Assembly (NCBI GenBank): GCA_028291305.1
Contig: JAQGII010000205.1
Location: forward strand, 1-7,384
DNA length: 7,384 nucleotides
Source of the DNA: Caulobacteraceae bacterium
GTDB taxonomy: Bacteria > Pseudomonadota > Alphaproteobacteria > Caulobacterales > Caulobacteraceae
Direction of reading: 5' to 3'
In this document: positions 1 to 5,925 of the stretch, in pieces
Numbering within the stretch: position 1 is the first letter of the stretch
How the letters are laid out: every line of letters begins with the position of its first letter
Made by a program: the position numbers and the translations under genes
The notes under the pieces: model-generated
Seen by the model: the letters and a program-made list of their open reading frames with translations, nothing else
Databases searched by the model: none
Told to the model about the DNA's origin: nothing

Positions 1-236
1 TCTACACTCACGACCTGGAGCGCCAACGCAGCCTGCAGGCGCCGGGCGCCGACGCCGCCAGCGCCCTGACCGACGCGCGCCGCTAGCAGTCCGCGGGCAC
101 GAGCGGCGCCCTCGCCACCCTGGATGCGGAACGGACCCTGGCGTCGTCGCAGTCGGCCCTGGCGGCCCTGCGCGCCCAGGTTGCCGAGGACCAGGTCGCG
201 CTGTTCCTGGCCCTGGGCGGCGGTTGGGAAGCGTAG
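1..236 (+). pseudogene. 3' remnant of a NodT-family RND outer-membrane efflux factor, interrupted by an in-frame stop
   Basis: Read in the frame starting at base 3, this stretch gives YTHDLERQRSL, then an alanine-rich helix, then a TAG at 84-86. The same frame continues with LDAERTLASSQSALAALRAQ and ends with VALFLALGGGWEA and a TAG at 234-236. The LDAERTL block followed by the ALFxALGGGW ending is typical of the C-terminus of NodT-like outer-membrane lipoproteins, the TolC-like exit ducts of RND efflux pumps. Both sides of the internal stop match the family in one frame, so this looks like a single nonsense change rather than a frameshift. In relatives a tyrosine usually stands near this point, so a TAC or TAT codon may have become TAG. 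The protein would lose its last roughly 50 residues, part of the periplasmic coiled-coil bundle. The 5' part lies outside the window, so I cannot tell whether the rest is intact. A sequencing error is possible. The family call is from memory of the motif, not from a search. Confidence 0.72.
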
Positions 237-288
237 GCTTGGCGCGAGCCCGCCGGAACACCAAACCGTGAAAGCCGGACGCTGCGCC

Positions 289-316
289 TCGACGCGGCTG
301 TCCTGTCGGCTAAAGC
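289..316 (+). promoter_or_regulatory. Candidate housekeeping sigma promoter upstream of the alpha/beta hydrolase gene
   Basis: TCGACGC at 289-295 and GCTAAAGC at 309-316 are separated by 13 bases. The published Caulobacter housekeeping consensus is TTGaCgS, 10-14 bases, then GCTANAWC. The upstream box matches 6 of 7 positions and the downstream box 7 of 8. It lies in the 159-base gap between the efflux remnant and the hydrolase gene, about 80 bases before the start codon. This would give a 5' leader of about 70 bases. The organism is only inferred, and such matches occur by chance in GC-rich DNA. No other promoter-like element stands out in 237-395. Confidence 0.38.
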
Positions 317-395
317 TATCGGCCCCAGCGGTCGCGCACAGCCACTGCACGCCTGTGATCGAGGCCGACCGCTCCACCCTCGAGGAGGTGAGCCG

Positions 396-1217
396 ATGGC
401 GTTTGTGACGGTCAAGGATGGCTCCCAGATCTTCTACAAGGATTGGGGCTCCGGCAAACCCATCGTGTTCCACCACGGCTGGCCGCTCTGCTCCGACGAC
501 TGGGACGCGCAGATGCTGTTCTTCGTGCAGCACGGCTACCGCGTCATCGCCCACGATCGCCGCGGCCACGGCCGCTCGAGCCAGTCGGCGGCCGGGCACG
601 AGATGGACACCTACGCCGCCGACGTCGTCGAGTTGGCCGCGGCTTTGGACCTCAAGGGCGCCGTCCACGTCGGTCACTCCACCGGCGGTGGAGAGGTCGC
701 CCGCTACGTGGCCCGCTCCGAACCTGGCCGCGTCGCCAAAGCCGTGCTGATCGGGGCGGTGCCGCCGATCATGCTCAAGACCGAGAAGAACCCCGGCGGC
801 CTGGCGATGGAGGTGTTCGATGGCTTCCGCGCGGCCTTGGCCGCCAACCGGGCGCAATTCTACCGGGAGGTGCCGATCCCGTTCTACGGCTACAACCGAC
901 CGGGCGCGGCGCCGTCGGAGGGGGTGATCGGCAACTGGTGGCGCCAGGGGATGATCGGCTCGGCCTTGGCCCAGTACGAGTGCATCAAGGCGTTCTCGGA
1001 AACCGACTTCAGCGCCGACCTCCAGGCGATCGACGCGCCGACGCTGGTGATGCACGGCGACGACGATCAGATCGTTCCCTTCGCGGACTCCGCGCCGCTC
1101 TCGGTCAAGCTCCTGAAACAGGGGACGCTGAAGGTCTATCCGGGCTTCCCGCACGGCATGGCCACCGTCCACGCCGATGTGATCAACGCCGACCTGCTGG
1201 CCTTCGTCAGCGCGTAG
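396..1217 (+). CDS. Alpha/beta hydrolase, cofactor-free haloperoxidase / aryl esterase type
   Basis: A 273-residue protein, the usual length for non-heme chloroperoxidases and aryl esterases of the alpha/beta-hydrolase fold. The oxyanion-hole segment HHGWP is at 26-30. The nucleophile elbow GHSTGG at 93-98 gives Ser95. The acid is probably Asp224 in HGDDDQIVPF, and the base is His253 in GFPHGMA, so the Ser-Asp-His triad is complete. There is no signal peptide, so it should be cytoplasmic. Pro30 follows the oxyanion-hole Trp29. In the related Pseudomonas fluorescens esterase, proline at this place favours perhydrolysis, the formation of peracids from hydrogen peroxide and a carboxylic acid. 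The start is supported by a strong ribosome binding site, GAGGAGG at 382-388, ending 7 bases before the ATG. It stands alone, with 109 bases to the next gene. Family assignment is secure. The physiological substrate is unknown, and the 'chloroperoxidase' name often used for this family is probably not its natural role. Confidence 0.9.
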   Translation: MAFVTVKDGSQIFYKDWGSGKPIVFHHGWPLCSDDWDAQMLFFVQHGYRVIAHDRRGHGRSSQSAAGHEMDTYAADVVELAAALDLKGAVHVGHSTGGGEVARYVARSEPGRVAKAVLIGAVPPIMLKTEKNPGGLAMEVFDGFRAALAANRAQFYREVPIPFYGYNRPGAAPSEGVIGNWWRQGMIGSALAQYECIKAFSETDFSADLQAIDAPTLVMHGDDDQIVPFADSAPLSVKLLKQGTLKVYPGFPHGMATVHADVINADLLAFVSA

Positions 1218-1287
1218 CGGAGCGCCGGAGCCCGGGGCACATTGGGGAATATCAATCGCTTAGTCAGGGATGACCAAGGACGGCGAG

Positions 1288-1315
1288 TCTATCCTGCGTC
1301 GGTGGGGCTCTATCC
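1288..1315 (+). repeat. Direct repeat TCTATCC spaced 21 bases apart upstream of the PepSY gene
   Basis: TCTATCC occurs at 1288-1294 and again at 1309-1315, exactly 21 bases apart start to start. This is about two turns of the DNA helix and resembles the tandem half-site spacing of many response regulators. The second copy sits immediately before the ribosome binding site at 1316-1321, so a bound protein would block translation or transcript elongation rather than recruit polymerase. The repeats are only 7 bases long and could be chance. The remaining intergenic sequence from 1218 shows no convincing promoter. Confidence 0.2.
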
Positions 1316-1326
1316 AAGGAGCTATT

Positions 1327-1674
1327 ATGAAACTTTCGATCTGGATCGCCGCCGCCGTCGCGGTCGCCTGCACGGCCCCGGCGTTCGCCAAGTCGTCGAC
1401 CGCCCTCAAGGGCCAGACGCTCGCCGCCGAGGCCAAGGTGACCCTGGTCCAGGCCCGGGCCATCGCGCTCAAGGCCCGGCCGGGCGACATCGTCGACCAG
1501 GAGCTTGAAAAGGAGAAGGGCGGCAGCGGCCTGCGCTACTCCTTCGATATCAAGTCGGGCGCGAAGACCTATGAGGTGGGCGTGGACGCCGCGTCGGGCG
1601 CCATCCTCGAAAACGGCTCCGAAACAGCGGCGGCCGAAGCGCGCGAAGCCAAGGCGGACAAGGCCGCGCACTAA
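1327..1674 (+). CDS. Small secreted PepSY-domain protein
   Basis: A 115-residue protein. Residues 1-21 form a signal peptide (MKLSIW, an alanine/valine core, then APAFA before Lys22), so it should be exported to the periplasm. Cys15 lies in the hydrophobic core, but the bases before it do not make a good lipobox. Residues about 36-95 match the PepSY pattern: a helix with VTLVQARAIALKARPGDIVD, then strands including LRYSFDIK and TYEVGVDAASGAIL. PepSY domains occur in protease propeptides and in small periplasmic proteins near two-component systems, where an inhibitory or sensing role has been proposed. The tail, about 96-115, is rich in Ala, Glu and Lys and probably helical or disordered. I chose this ATG because AAGGAG at 1316-1321 sits 5 bases upstream and the signal peptide begins here. 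An in-frame ATG at 1270 would add 19 polar residues before the signal and lacks a good binding site. No kinase or regulator partner is visible, so its specific function is unknown. Confidence 0.85.
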   Translation: MKLSIWIAAAVAVACTAPAFAKSSTALKGQTLAAEAKVTLVQARAIALKARPGDIVDQELEKEKGGSGLRYSFDIKSGAKTYEVGVDAASGAILENGSETAAAEAREAKADKAAH

Positions 1675-1690
1675 ACTCCGAGCGGACCAG

Positions 1691-1728
1691 GCCGGCAGGG
1701 ATGGAGCCTTTCCACCCTGCCGGTTTTT
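1691..1728 (+). terminator. Rho-independent terminator after the PepSY gene
   Basis: CCGGCAGGG at 1692-1700 pairs perfectly with CCCTGCCGG at 1715-1723. After one bulged A, TGG and CCA extend the stem by three pairs. The loop is about seven bases and five T residues (1724-1728) follow at once. This is a standard intrinsic terminator, starting 17 bases after the PepSY stop codon, and it separates that gene from the downstream operon. A weaker hairpin (CCGGCCC with GGGCTGG, about 1734-1751) followed loosely by a T-rich stretch may act as a backup. Confidence 0.85.
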
Positions 1729-1801
1729 GGCCCCGGCCCGACCGGGCTGGCGTGATTGTTTTTGACTTGGACGCCCCCGCGGGCGCACCGTCGCGACCGA
1801 G

Positions 1802-1840
1802 TACATCCGCTCCCCGCCAAAGCAGATTTGGCGCGATGTA
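1802..1840 (+). promoter_or_regulatory. Nested inverted repeat before the molybdenum hydroxylase operon; possible operator or leader hairpin
   Basis: CGCCAAA at 1815-1821 and TTTGGCG at 1827-1833 form a perfect 7-base inverted repeat with a 5-base centre. Outside it, TACATC at 1802-1807 is the exact reverse complement of GATGTA at 1835-1840. The outer pair is centred 3 bases left of the inner pair, so in RNA this would be a hairpin with an asymmetric internal loop (7 bases on one side, 1 on the other). It ends just before the GAGG ribosome binding site at 1843-1846 of the first operon gene. In DNA the inner repeat has the size of a dimeric repressor site. I see no convincing -10 box nearby. 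A TTGACT at 1762-1767 could be a -35 element but has no good partner. Confidence 0.45.
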
Positions 1841-1853
1841 GCGAGGGCTGGTC

Positions 1854-2315
1854 ATGACGACGTTGAACATCAACGGCGATGTGCGGACGGTCGACGCTCC
1901 CAACGACATGCCCCTGCTCTGGGTGCTGCGCGACATCCTCGGCATGACGGGCACCAAGTTCGGCTGCGGCATCGCGCAATGCGGCGCCTGCACCGTGCAT
2001 GTGGACGGCCGCCCGGTGCGCTCCTGCCTGTTGCCGATCGGGGTCGTCGGCCAGCGCGCGGTCACCACCATCGAAGGCGTGGGGGCCACAGCCGCCGGCG
2101 CCAAGGTGCAGAAGGCGTGGCTCGATCTCGAAGTCGTCCAGTGCGGCTACTGCCAGTCCGGCCAGATCATGTCGGCGGCGGCGTTGCTGGCCACGACGCC
2201 GCGTCCCGACGATTCCGATATCGACGCGGCGATGGCCGGGAACATCTGCCGTTGCGGGACCTATGTGCGCATCCGCGAGGCGATCAAGCGCGCGGCCGGC
2301 GAGACCCAGACGTGA
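1854..2315 (+). CDS. [2Fe-2S] subunit of a molybdenum hydroxylase (isoquinoline 1-oxidoreductase alpha type)
   Basis: A 153-residue protein carrying both iron-sulfur domains of the xanthine-oxidase-family small subunit. The N-terminal plant-ferredoxin-like domain has Cys38, Cys43, Cys46 and Cys58 ([17 protein letters not shown], then RSC). The C-terminal helical domain has Cys97 and Cys100 (QCGYCQSGQ), then Cys132 and Cys134 (GNICRCGTY). All eight cluster ligands are present, and the length is normal for the family. The clusters carry electrons from the molybdenum centre to the acceptor. There is no signal peptide. In this family the small subunit is thought to cross the inner membrane as a passenger of the Tat-exported large subunit, and the large subunit here does have a Tat signal. 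GAGG at 1843-1846 lies 7 bases before the ATG. Its stop codon overlaps a possible GTG start of the next gene, so the two are probably translated together. The exact enzyme name is not assignable; iorA-like is the closest description. Confidence 0.93.
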   Translation: MTTLNINGDVRTVDAPNDMPLLWVLRDILGMTGTKFGCGIAQCGACTVHVDGRPVRSCLLPIGVVGQRAVTTIEGVGATAAGAKVQKAWLDLEVVQCGYCQSGQIMSAAALLATTPRPDDSDIDAAMAGNICRCGTYVRIREAIKRAAGETQT

Positions 2316-2326
2316 GCGGGGCGGTC

Positions 2327-4504
2327 ATGGGAACGGCCAAGGCAATGCCCGGAACCCCGTCGCGCCGCGCCCTGCTGAAGGGCGGACTGGCGGGCGGCTT
2401 CCTGTTCGCCTTCCATCTTCCCGCCCAGGCCGCCAACGAGGCCGAGCAGGCGCCCGACGACACCCGGGGCAAGTTCGCGCCCAACGCCTTCATCCGCATC
2501 GACGGCGCGGGCAAAACCACCCTGGTCATGCCGCAGGTGGAGATGGGCCAGGGCGTCTACACCTCCATTTCGATGATCCTCGCCGAGGAGCTCGACGCCG
2601 CCTACGGGCAGATCGTGCTGGAGCATGCGCCGCCGAGCGACAAGCTCTACGGCAATCCGGTGTTCGGCCTGCAGGCCACCGGCAATTCCAATTCCATCCG
2701 CGCCTTCTGGAAGCCGCTGCGCGAGGCCGGCGCCTCGGCGCGGGCCATGCTGGTGCAGGCGGCGGCGCAGCAATGGAAGGTCGATCCGGCGAGTTGCACG
2801 GCCTCGGACGGCCAGGTGATCCACGCCGCCACCGGCCGCAGGCTCGGCTATGGCGCGCTGGCCGCCGCCGCCAGCAGGCAGACGCCGCCGAAGAACCCGC
2901 CGCTGAAGGATCCCAGCGCCTTCAAGATCATCGGCAAGCCGCTGAAGCGGCTCGACACCCCGGACAAGGTCAACGGCAAGGTCGTCTACGGCATCGACGC
3001 CATGCTGCCCGGCATGAAGTTCGCCACCATCGCGGCCAGTCCGGTGCTCGGCGGCAAGGTCGGCCACGTGGACGACAGCGCGGCCAGGAGAGTCCCCGGC
3101 GTGAGGCAGGTGGTCGTGCTGGACGACATGGTGGCGGTGGTGGGCGACCACATGTGGGCGGCCAAGAAGGGCCTCGACGCCCTGGTCGTCACCTGGAACG
3201 AAGGCGCCAACGCCGGCGTCAATTCCAAGGTCATCTGGGAACAGCTGCGCGCCGCCAGCGCCAAGGACGGCGCGGTCGCCAAGTCGGTGGGCGACGTGGC
3301 CAAGGGCCTGGCCCAGGGCGACACGTTGGAAGCAGCCTACGAGCTTCCCTTCCTCGCCCACGCCACCATGGAGCCGATGAACTGCACCGTGCATGTCACG
3401 CCGGGCGCTTGCGAGGTGTGGATCGGCACGCAGGTGATGACGCGGATCCAGTCGCAGGTCGCCAAGGCGGCCGGCGTGCCGGTCGACAAGGTCACGGTGC
3501 ACAACCATCTGATCGGCGGCGGCTTCGGCCGCAGGCTGGAGCCGGACATGGCGGTCAGCGCCGTGCGCGTGGCCCAGCATGTGGACGGGCCGGTCAAGGT
3601 GGTGTGGACGCGCGAGGAGGACATCCGTCACGACGTCTACCGCCCCGCCTATCGCAACACCATCTCCGCCAGCCTGTCGAACGGCCGGATCGCCGCGCTG
3701 AAATACCGGGTCACCGGTTCGTCGGTGATGGCGCGCTGGCTGCCGGCCGCCTTCCAGCACGGCATCGACAGCGACGCGGTCGATAGCGCGGTCGACATGC
3801 CCTACGACGTCCCCAACCTGCACATCGAATACAAGCAGGCCGAACCGCCGGGCGTGACCACCGGCTTCTGGCGCGGCGTGGGGCCGAACAACAACGTCTT
3901 CGCCATCGAATGCTTCATGGACGAGTTGGCCAGGAAGGCGGGCAAGGATCCCGTGGCGTTCCGGCGCGCCATGCTGACCGAGAACCCGCGCCTGAAGGCC
4001 GCGCTCGACCTGGCCGCGCAGAAGTCCGATTGGGGCCGGCCCCTGCCCCGGCGCGTCGCGCGCGGCGTCAGCGTGCAGCCGTCGTTCGCCAGCTTCATCG
4101 CCACGGTCGTCGAGGCCGAGGTGGATCACCAGGGCGAGGTGCATCTGCGCCGCGTCACCTCGGCAGTGGACACCGGCATCGCGGTCAACCCCGACACCAT
4201 CGTCGCCCAGCTCCAGGGCGGCCTGATCTTCGGCCTCACCGCCGCCCTCTACGGCGAGATCACCGTCGACAAGGGCCGCGTGCAGCAGTCCAACTTCCAC
4301 GACTACCGCATGCTGCGGATCGACCAGGCGCCCCGGATCGACGTGCATGTGATCAAGAGCGGCGAGGCGCCTGGGGGCATCGGCGAGACCGGCGTGACGG
4401 CCGCCCCCCCCGCCCTGCGCAACGCCATCTATGCCGCGACCGGCATCGCCCTGCGCAGACTGCCCATCGACCGCGAGGTCCTGGCGGGGAGGAAGAAGGC
4501 ATGA
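2327..4504 (+). CDS. Molybdopterin-binding catalytic subunit, isoquinoline 1-oxidoreductase beta / aldehyde dehydrogenase type, Tat-exported
   Basis: A 725-residue protein, normal length for IorB-type subunits. A twin-arginine signal is clear: SRRALLKGG at 12-20, a hydrophobic stretch, then PAQA with likely cleavage near residue 35. The mature enzyme would therefore act in the periplasm. Cofactor segments follow in family order: QVEMGQG at 70-76, GGGFGRR at 397-403, GFWRGVGPNNN from 513, and GGIGETGVTAAP with the probable catalytic base Glu687 that activates water at the molybdenum. The reaction class is hydroxylation of an aldehyde or N-heteroaromatic carbon using water. The substrate cannot be read from the sequence. 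I chose the ATG at 2327, preceded by GCGGGG. A GTG at 2312, in frame and overlapping the upstream stop as GTGA, is an alternative adding five residues; either keeps the Tat signal near the N-terminus. The end overlaps the cytochrome gene as ATGA. A run of eight C (4404-4411) lies just after the Glu687 codon. Confidence 0.92.
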   Translation: MGTAKAMPGTPSRRALLKGGLAGGFLFAFHLPAQAANEAEQAPDDTRGKFAPNAFIRIDGAGKTTLVMPQVEMGQGVYTSISMILAEELDAAYGQIVLEHAPPSDKLYGNPVFGLQATGNSNSIRAFWKPLREAGASARAMLVQAAAQQWKVDPASCTASDGQVIHAATGRRLGYGALAAAASRQTPPKNPPLKDPSAFKIIGKPLKRLDTPDKVNGKVVYGIDAMLPGMKFATIAASPVLGGKVGHVDDSAARRVPGVRQVVVLDDMVAVVGDHMWAAKKGLDALVVTWNEGANAGVNSKVIWEQLRAASAKDGAVAKSVGDVAKGLAQGDTLEAAYELPFLAHATMEPMNCTVHVTPGACEVWIGTQVMTRIQSQVAKAAGVPVDKVTVHNHLIGGGFGRRLEPDMAVSAVRVAQHVDGPVKVVWTREEDIRHDVYRPAYRNTISASLSNGRIAALKYRVTGSSVMARWLPAAFQHGIDSDAVDSAVDMPYDVPNLHIEYKQAEPPGVTTGFWRGVGPNNNVFAIECFMDELARKAGKDPVAFRRAMLTENPRLKAALDLAAQKSDWGRPLPRRVARGVSVQPSFASFIATVVEAEVDHQGEVHLRRVTSAVDTGIAVNPDTIVAQLQGGLIFGLTAALYGEITVDKGRVQQSNFHDYRMLRIDQAPRIDVHVIKSGEAPGGIGETGVTAAPPALRNAIYAATGIALRRLPIDREVLAGRKKA
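4404..4411 (+). repeat. Homopolymer of eight C within the catalytic subunit gene
   Basis: Eight consecutive C encode part of the AAPPAL segment directly after the GETG active-site motif. The frame is intact as written. Such runs are prone to polymerase slippage and to sequencing length errors. A one-base change here would remove about the last 35 residues and could also disturb the coupled cytochrome start. Confidence 0.9.
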
Positions 4505-5847
4505 GCGCGCGCCGCACCGGGGTCGTCGTCCTCGCCGCCATCGTCGTCGTCGCGCTGGCGGCCTTCGCGTGGATCGTCACCGTACCGGGACCGATGGCCT
4601 TCGCGCACGGCCCCAAGGTGGCGCTCGGCGACTACCGCGCCGCCGATCCCGCCGGCGTTCCGGCCGATCTGGCCCAGGCCAGCCTCGTGCAGCGCGGCGA
4701 ATATCTGACGCGGGCGGCCGACTGCATGGCCTGCCACACCGCCCGGGGGGGCCAGCCCTACGCCGGCGGCTTGGCCTTCACCCTGCCCTTCGGCGCCCTC
4801 TATTCGACGAACATCACGCCCGACAAGGAAACCGGCATCGGCGGCTACAGCGACGCGGACTTCCTGAACGTGATGCACAGGGGCGTCCGCCGCGACGGCG
4901 CGCGGCTCTACCCCGCCATGCCGTTCACCTCCTACACCGCCGTCACCGATGCGGACGCGCTGGCGATCAAGGCCTACCTCTTCACCCTGGCGCCGGTCCA
5001 TGCGCCGGCGCGCGCCGACACCCTGGCGTTCCCCTTCGACCAGCGCTGGCTGATGGGCGTCTGGTCCACGCTGTTCAACGCCGACAAGCGTTTCGAGCCG
5101 GTCCCATCGCAGAGCCCGCAATGGAATCGCGGCGCCTATCTCGCCGAGGCCCTGGCCCACTGCGGGGAATGCCATACGCCGCGCAACCTGGCCTACGCCC
5201 TCGACAACCGGAAGAAGTTCGGCGGCGCGGTCACGGCGGGCTGGCGCGCCTACAACATCAGCGGCGACAAGGGGACCGGCATCGGAGGCTGGAGCGACGA
5301 TCAGGTCTTCGCCTACCTGGCCAACGGCCACGCCATGGGCCACGGCACGGCCACCGGCCCGATGGGCGAAGCGGTGGATGACAGCCTGAGCCAACTGGCG
5401 CCCTCGGACCTCCACGCCCTGGCGACCTATCTGCGTAGCGTGCCAGGGACGGCGTCGCCCGACCTGCCTGCGACCCTGGCGTCGCCCGCGCCCGAATCCC
5501 ACCGGCAAGGCGGGGCTGTCGCGGATACCAGCGGCAAGAGGATATTCGCGGGCGCCTGCGCCAGTTGCCACAACTGGAGCGGCGTGAGCCCGATCACACC
5601 CCTGGCCACGCTCACCGGCGCGCGCGCCGTCAACGATCCCAGCGCCATAAACGTCGCCCAGGTGGTGATCTCCGGCGCCGAGCGACGCACCCAGGACGCC
5701 GTGTCCATGCCCGCCTTCGGCAACGCCTACTCCGACGCCGAGATAGCGGCGGTGGCCAACTATGTGACCGCGCGCTTCGGCAGCAAGCCGTCCGCGATCA
5801 CGGAGAAGGACGTCGCCAACCTCAGGAAGCAAACTTCACAGCCATAG
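4501..5847 (+). CDS. Membrane-anchored three-heme cytochrome c, electron-acceptor subunit of the molybdenum hydroxylase
   Basis: A 448-residue protein with three covalent heme sites: CMACH at 75-79, CGECH at 221-225 and CASCH at 353-357. Likely methionine axial ligands are Met140 (YPAMPF), Met288 (GPMGEA) and Met403 (SMPAFG), one per domain. Domains lie at about 62-165, 207-315 and 343-432. The architecture and length match the cytochrome subunits of membrane-bound alcohol, gluconate and aldehyde dehydrogenases of acetic acid bacteria. The N-terminus (ARR, then a hydrophobic segment at 7-28) is probably an uncleaved anchor, though an AFA at 33-35 could be a signal-peptidase site. The ATG overlaps the catalytic subunit's stop by four bases (ATGA), which implies translational coupling and a shared complex. 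It would receive electrons from the [2Fe-2S] subunit and pass them to ubiquinone or a terminal oxidase. Neither start nor length is odd. A run of seven G (4745-4751) follows the first heme motif. Heme attachment needs the Ccm system, which is not in this window. Confidence 0.93.
   Translation: MSARRTGVVVLAAIVVVALAAFAWIVTVPGPMAFAHGPKVALGDYRAADPAGVPADLAQASLVQRGEYLTRAADCMACHTARGGQPYAGGLAFTLPFGALYSTNITPDKETGIGGYSDADFLNVMHRGVRRDGARLYPAMPFTSYTAVTDADALAIKAYLFTLAPVHAPARADTLAFPFDQRWLMGVWSTLFNADKRFEPVPSQSPQWNRGAYLAEALAHCGECHTPRNLAYALDNRKKFGGAVTAGWRAYNISGDKGTGIGGWSDDQVFAYLANGHAMGHGTATGPMGEAVDDSLSQLAPSDLHALATYLRSVPGTASPDLPATLASPAPESHRQGGAVADTSGKRIFAGACASCHNWSGVSPITPLATLTGARAVNDPSAINVAQVVISGAERRTQDAVSMPAFGNAYSDAEIAAVANYVTARFGSKPSAITEKDVANLRKQTSQP
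4745..4751 (+). repeat. Homopolymer of seven G within the cytochrome gene
   Basis: Seven consecutive G follow shortly after the first CxxCH codons and encode part of the ARGGQPY segment. The frame is intact as given. With the eight-C run 340 bases upstream, it is the second slippage-prone tract in the same operon. Confidence 0.9.
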
Positions 5848-5906
5848 GCAGGCGCGCTGGGTTGCCCGCCGGCCCGCCGCTTCGCTGGTCGGCTAAGGCG
5901 AGGCTG

Positions 5907-5924
5907 CCGGGGCTCGCGCCCCGG
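5907..5924. terminator. GC-rich hairpin between convergent genes, possible bidirectional transcription end
   Basis: CCGGGGC at 5907-5913 pairs with GCCCCGG at 5918-5924 around the loop TCGC: a perfect 7-pair stem. It lies in the 78-base gap between the convergent cytochrome and receptor genes, one base from the receptor stop codon (complement of 5926-5928). No T run follows on either strand, so it is not a classical intrinsic terminator. It may instead protect 3' ends or assist factor-dependent termination. No other structure stands out in 5848-5906 apart from a weaker stem with a wobble pair near 5879-5905. Confidence 0.4.
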
Positions 5925-5925
5925 T

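Noticed and set aside
124..408. Plus-strand open frame of 94 codons between the efflux remnant and the hydrolase
   Set aside because: It overlaps the NodT-like frame, has Arg/Pro-rich composition and runs past the hydrolase start without any motif.
1270..1326. Upstream ATG start for the PepSY protein
   Set aside because: It adds a polar stretch before the signal peptide; the ATG at 1327 has AAGGAG at ideal spacing.
1242..1508. Small plus-strand open frame overlapping the PepSY gene
   Set aside because: Its translation is Arg/Gly-rich with no motif and is in a different frame from the signal peptide and PepSY domain.
1762..1767. TTGACT as the -35 box of the operon promoter
   Set aside because: No acceptable -10 element was found at either the Escherichia coli or Caulobacter spacing, so it is mentioned only as a possibility and not listed.
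1979..2326. Extension of the molybdopterin subunit to an upstream ATG at 1979
   Set aside because: It would overlap most of the [2Fe-2S] gene in another frame and bury the Tat signal more than 100 residues inside the protein.
2261..4348. Very long open frame (about 695 codons) on the minus strand opposite the molybdopterin subunit
   Set aside because: The plus-strand gene has complete family motifs. The antisense translation is low-complexity, rich in His, Arg, Gly and Ala, as expected from GC-biased codons read backwards.
4429..5832. Minus-strand open frame of about 467 codons opposite the cytochrome gene
   Set aside because: The same effect of third-position GC bias; no recognisable motifs, and the plus strand has three CxxCH sites.
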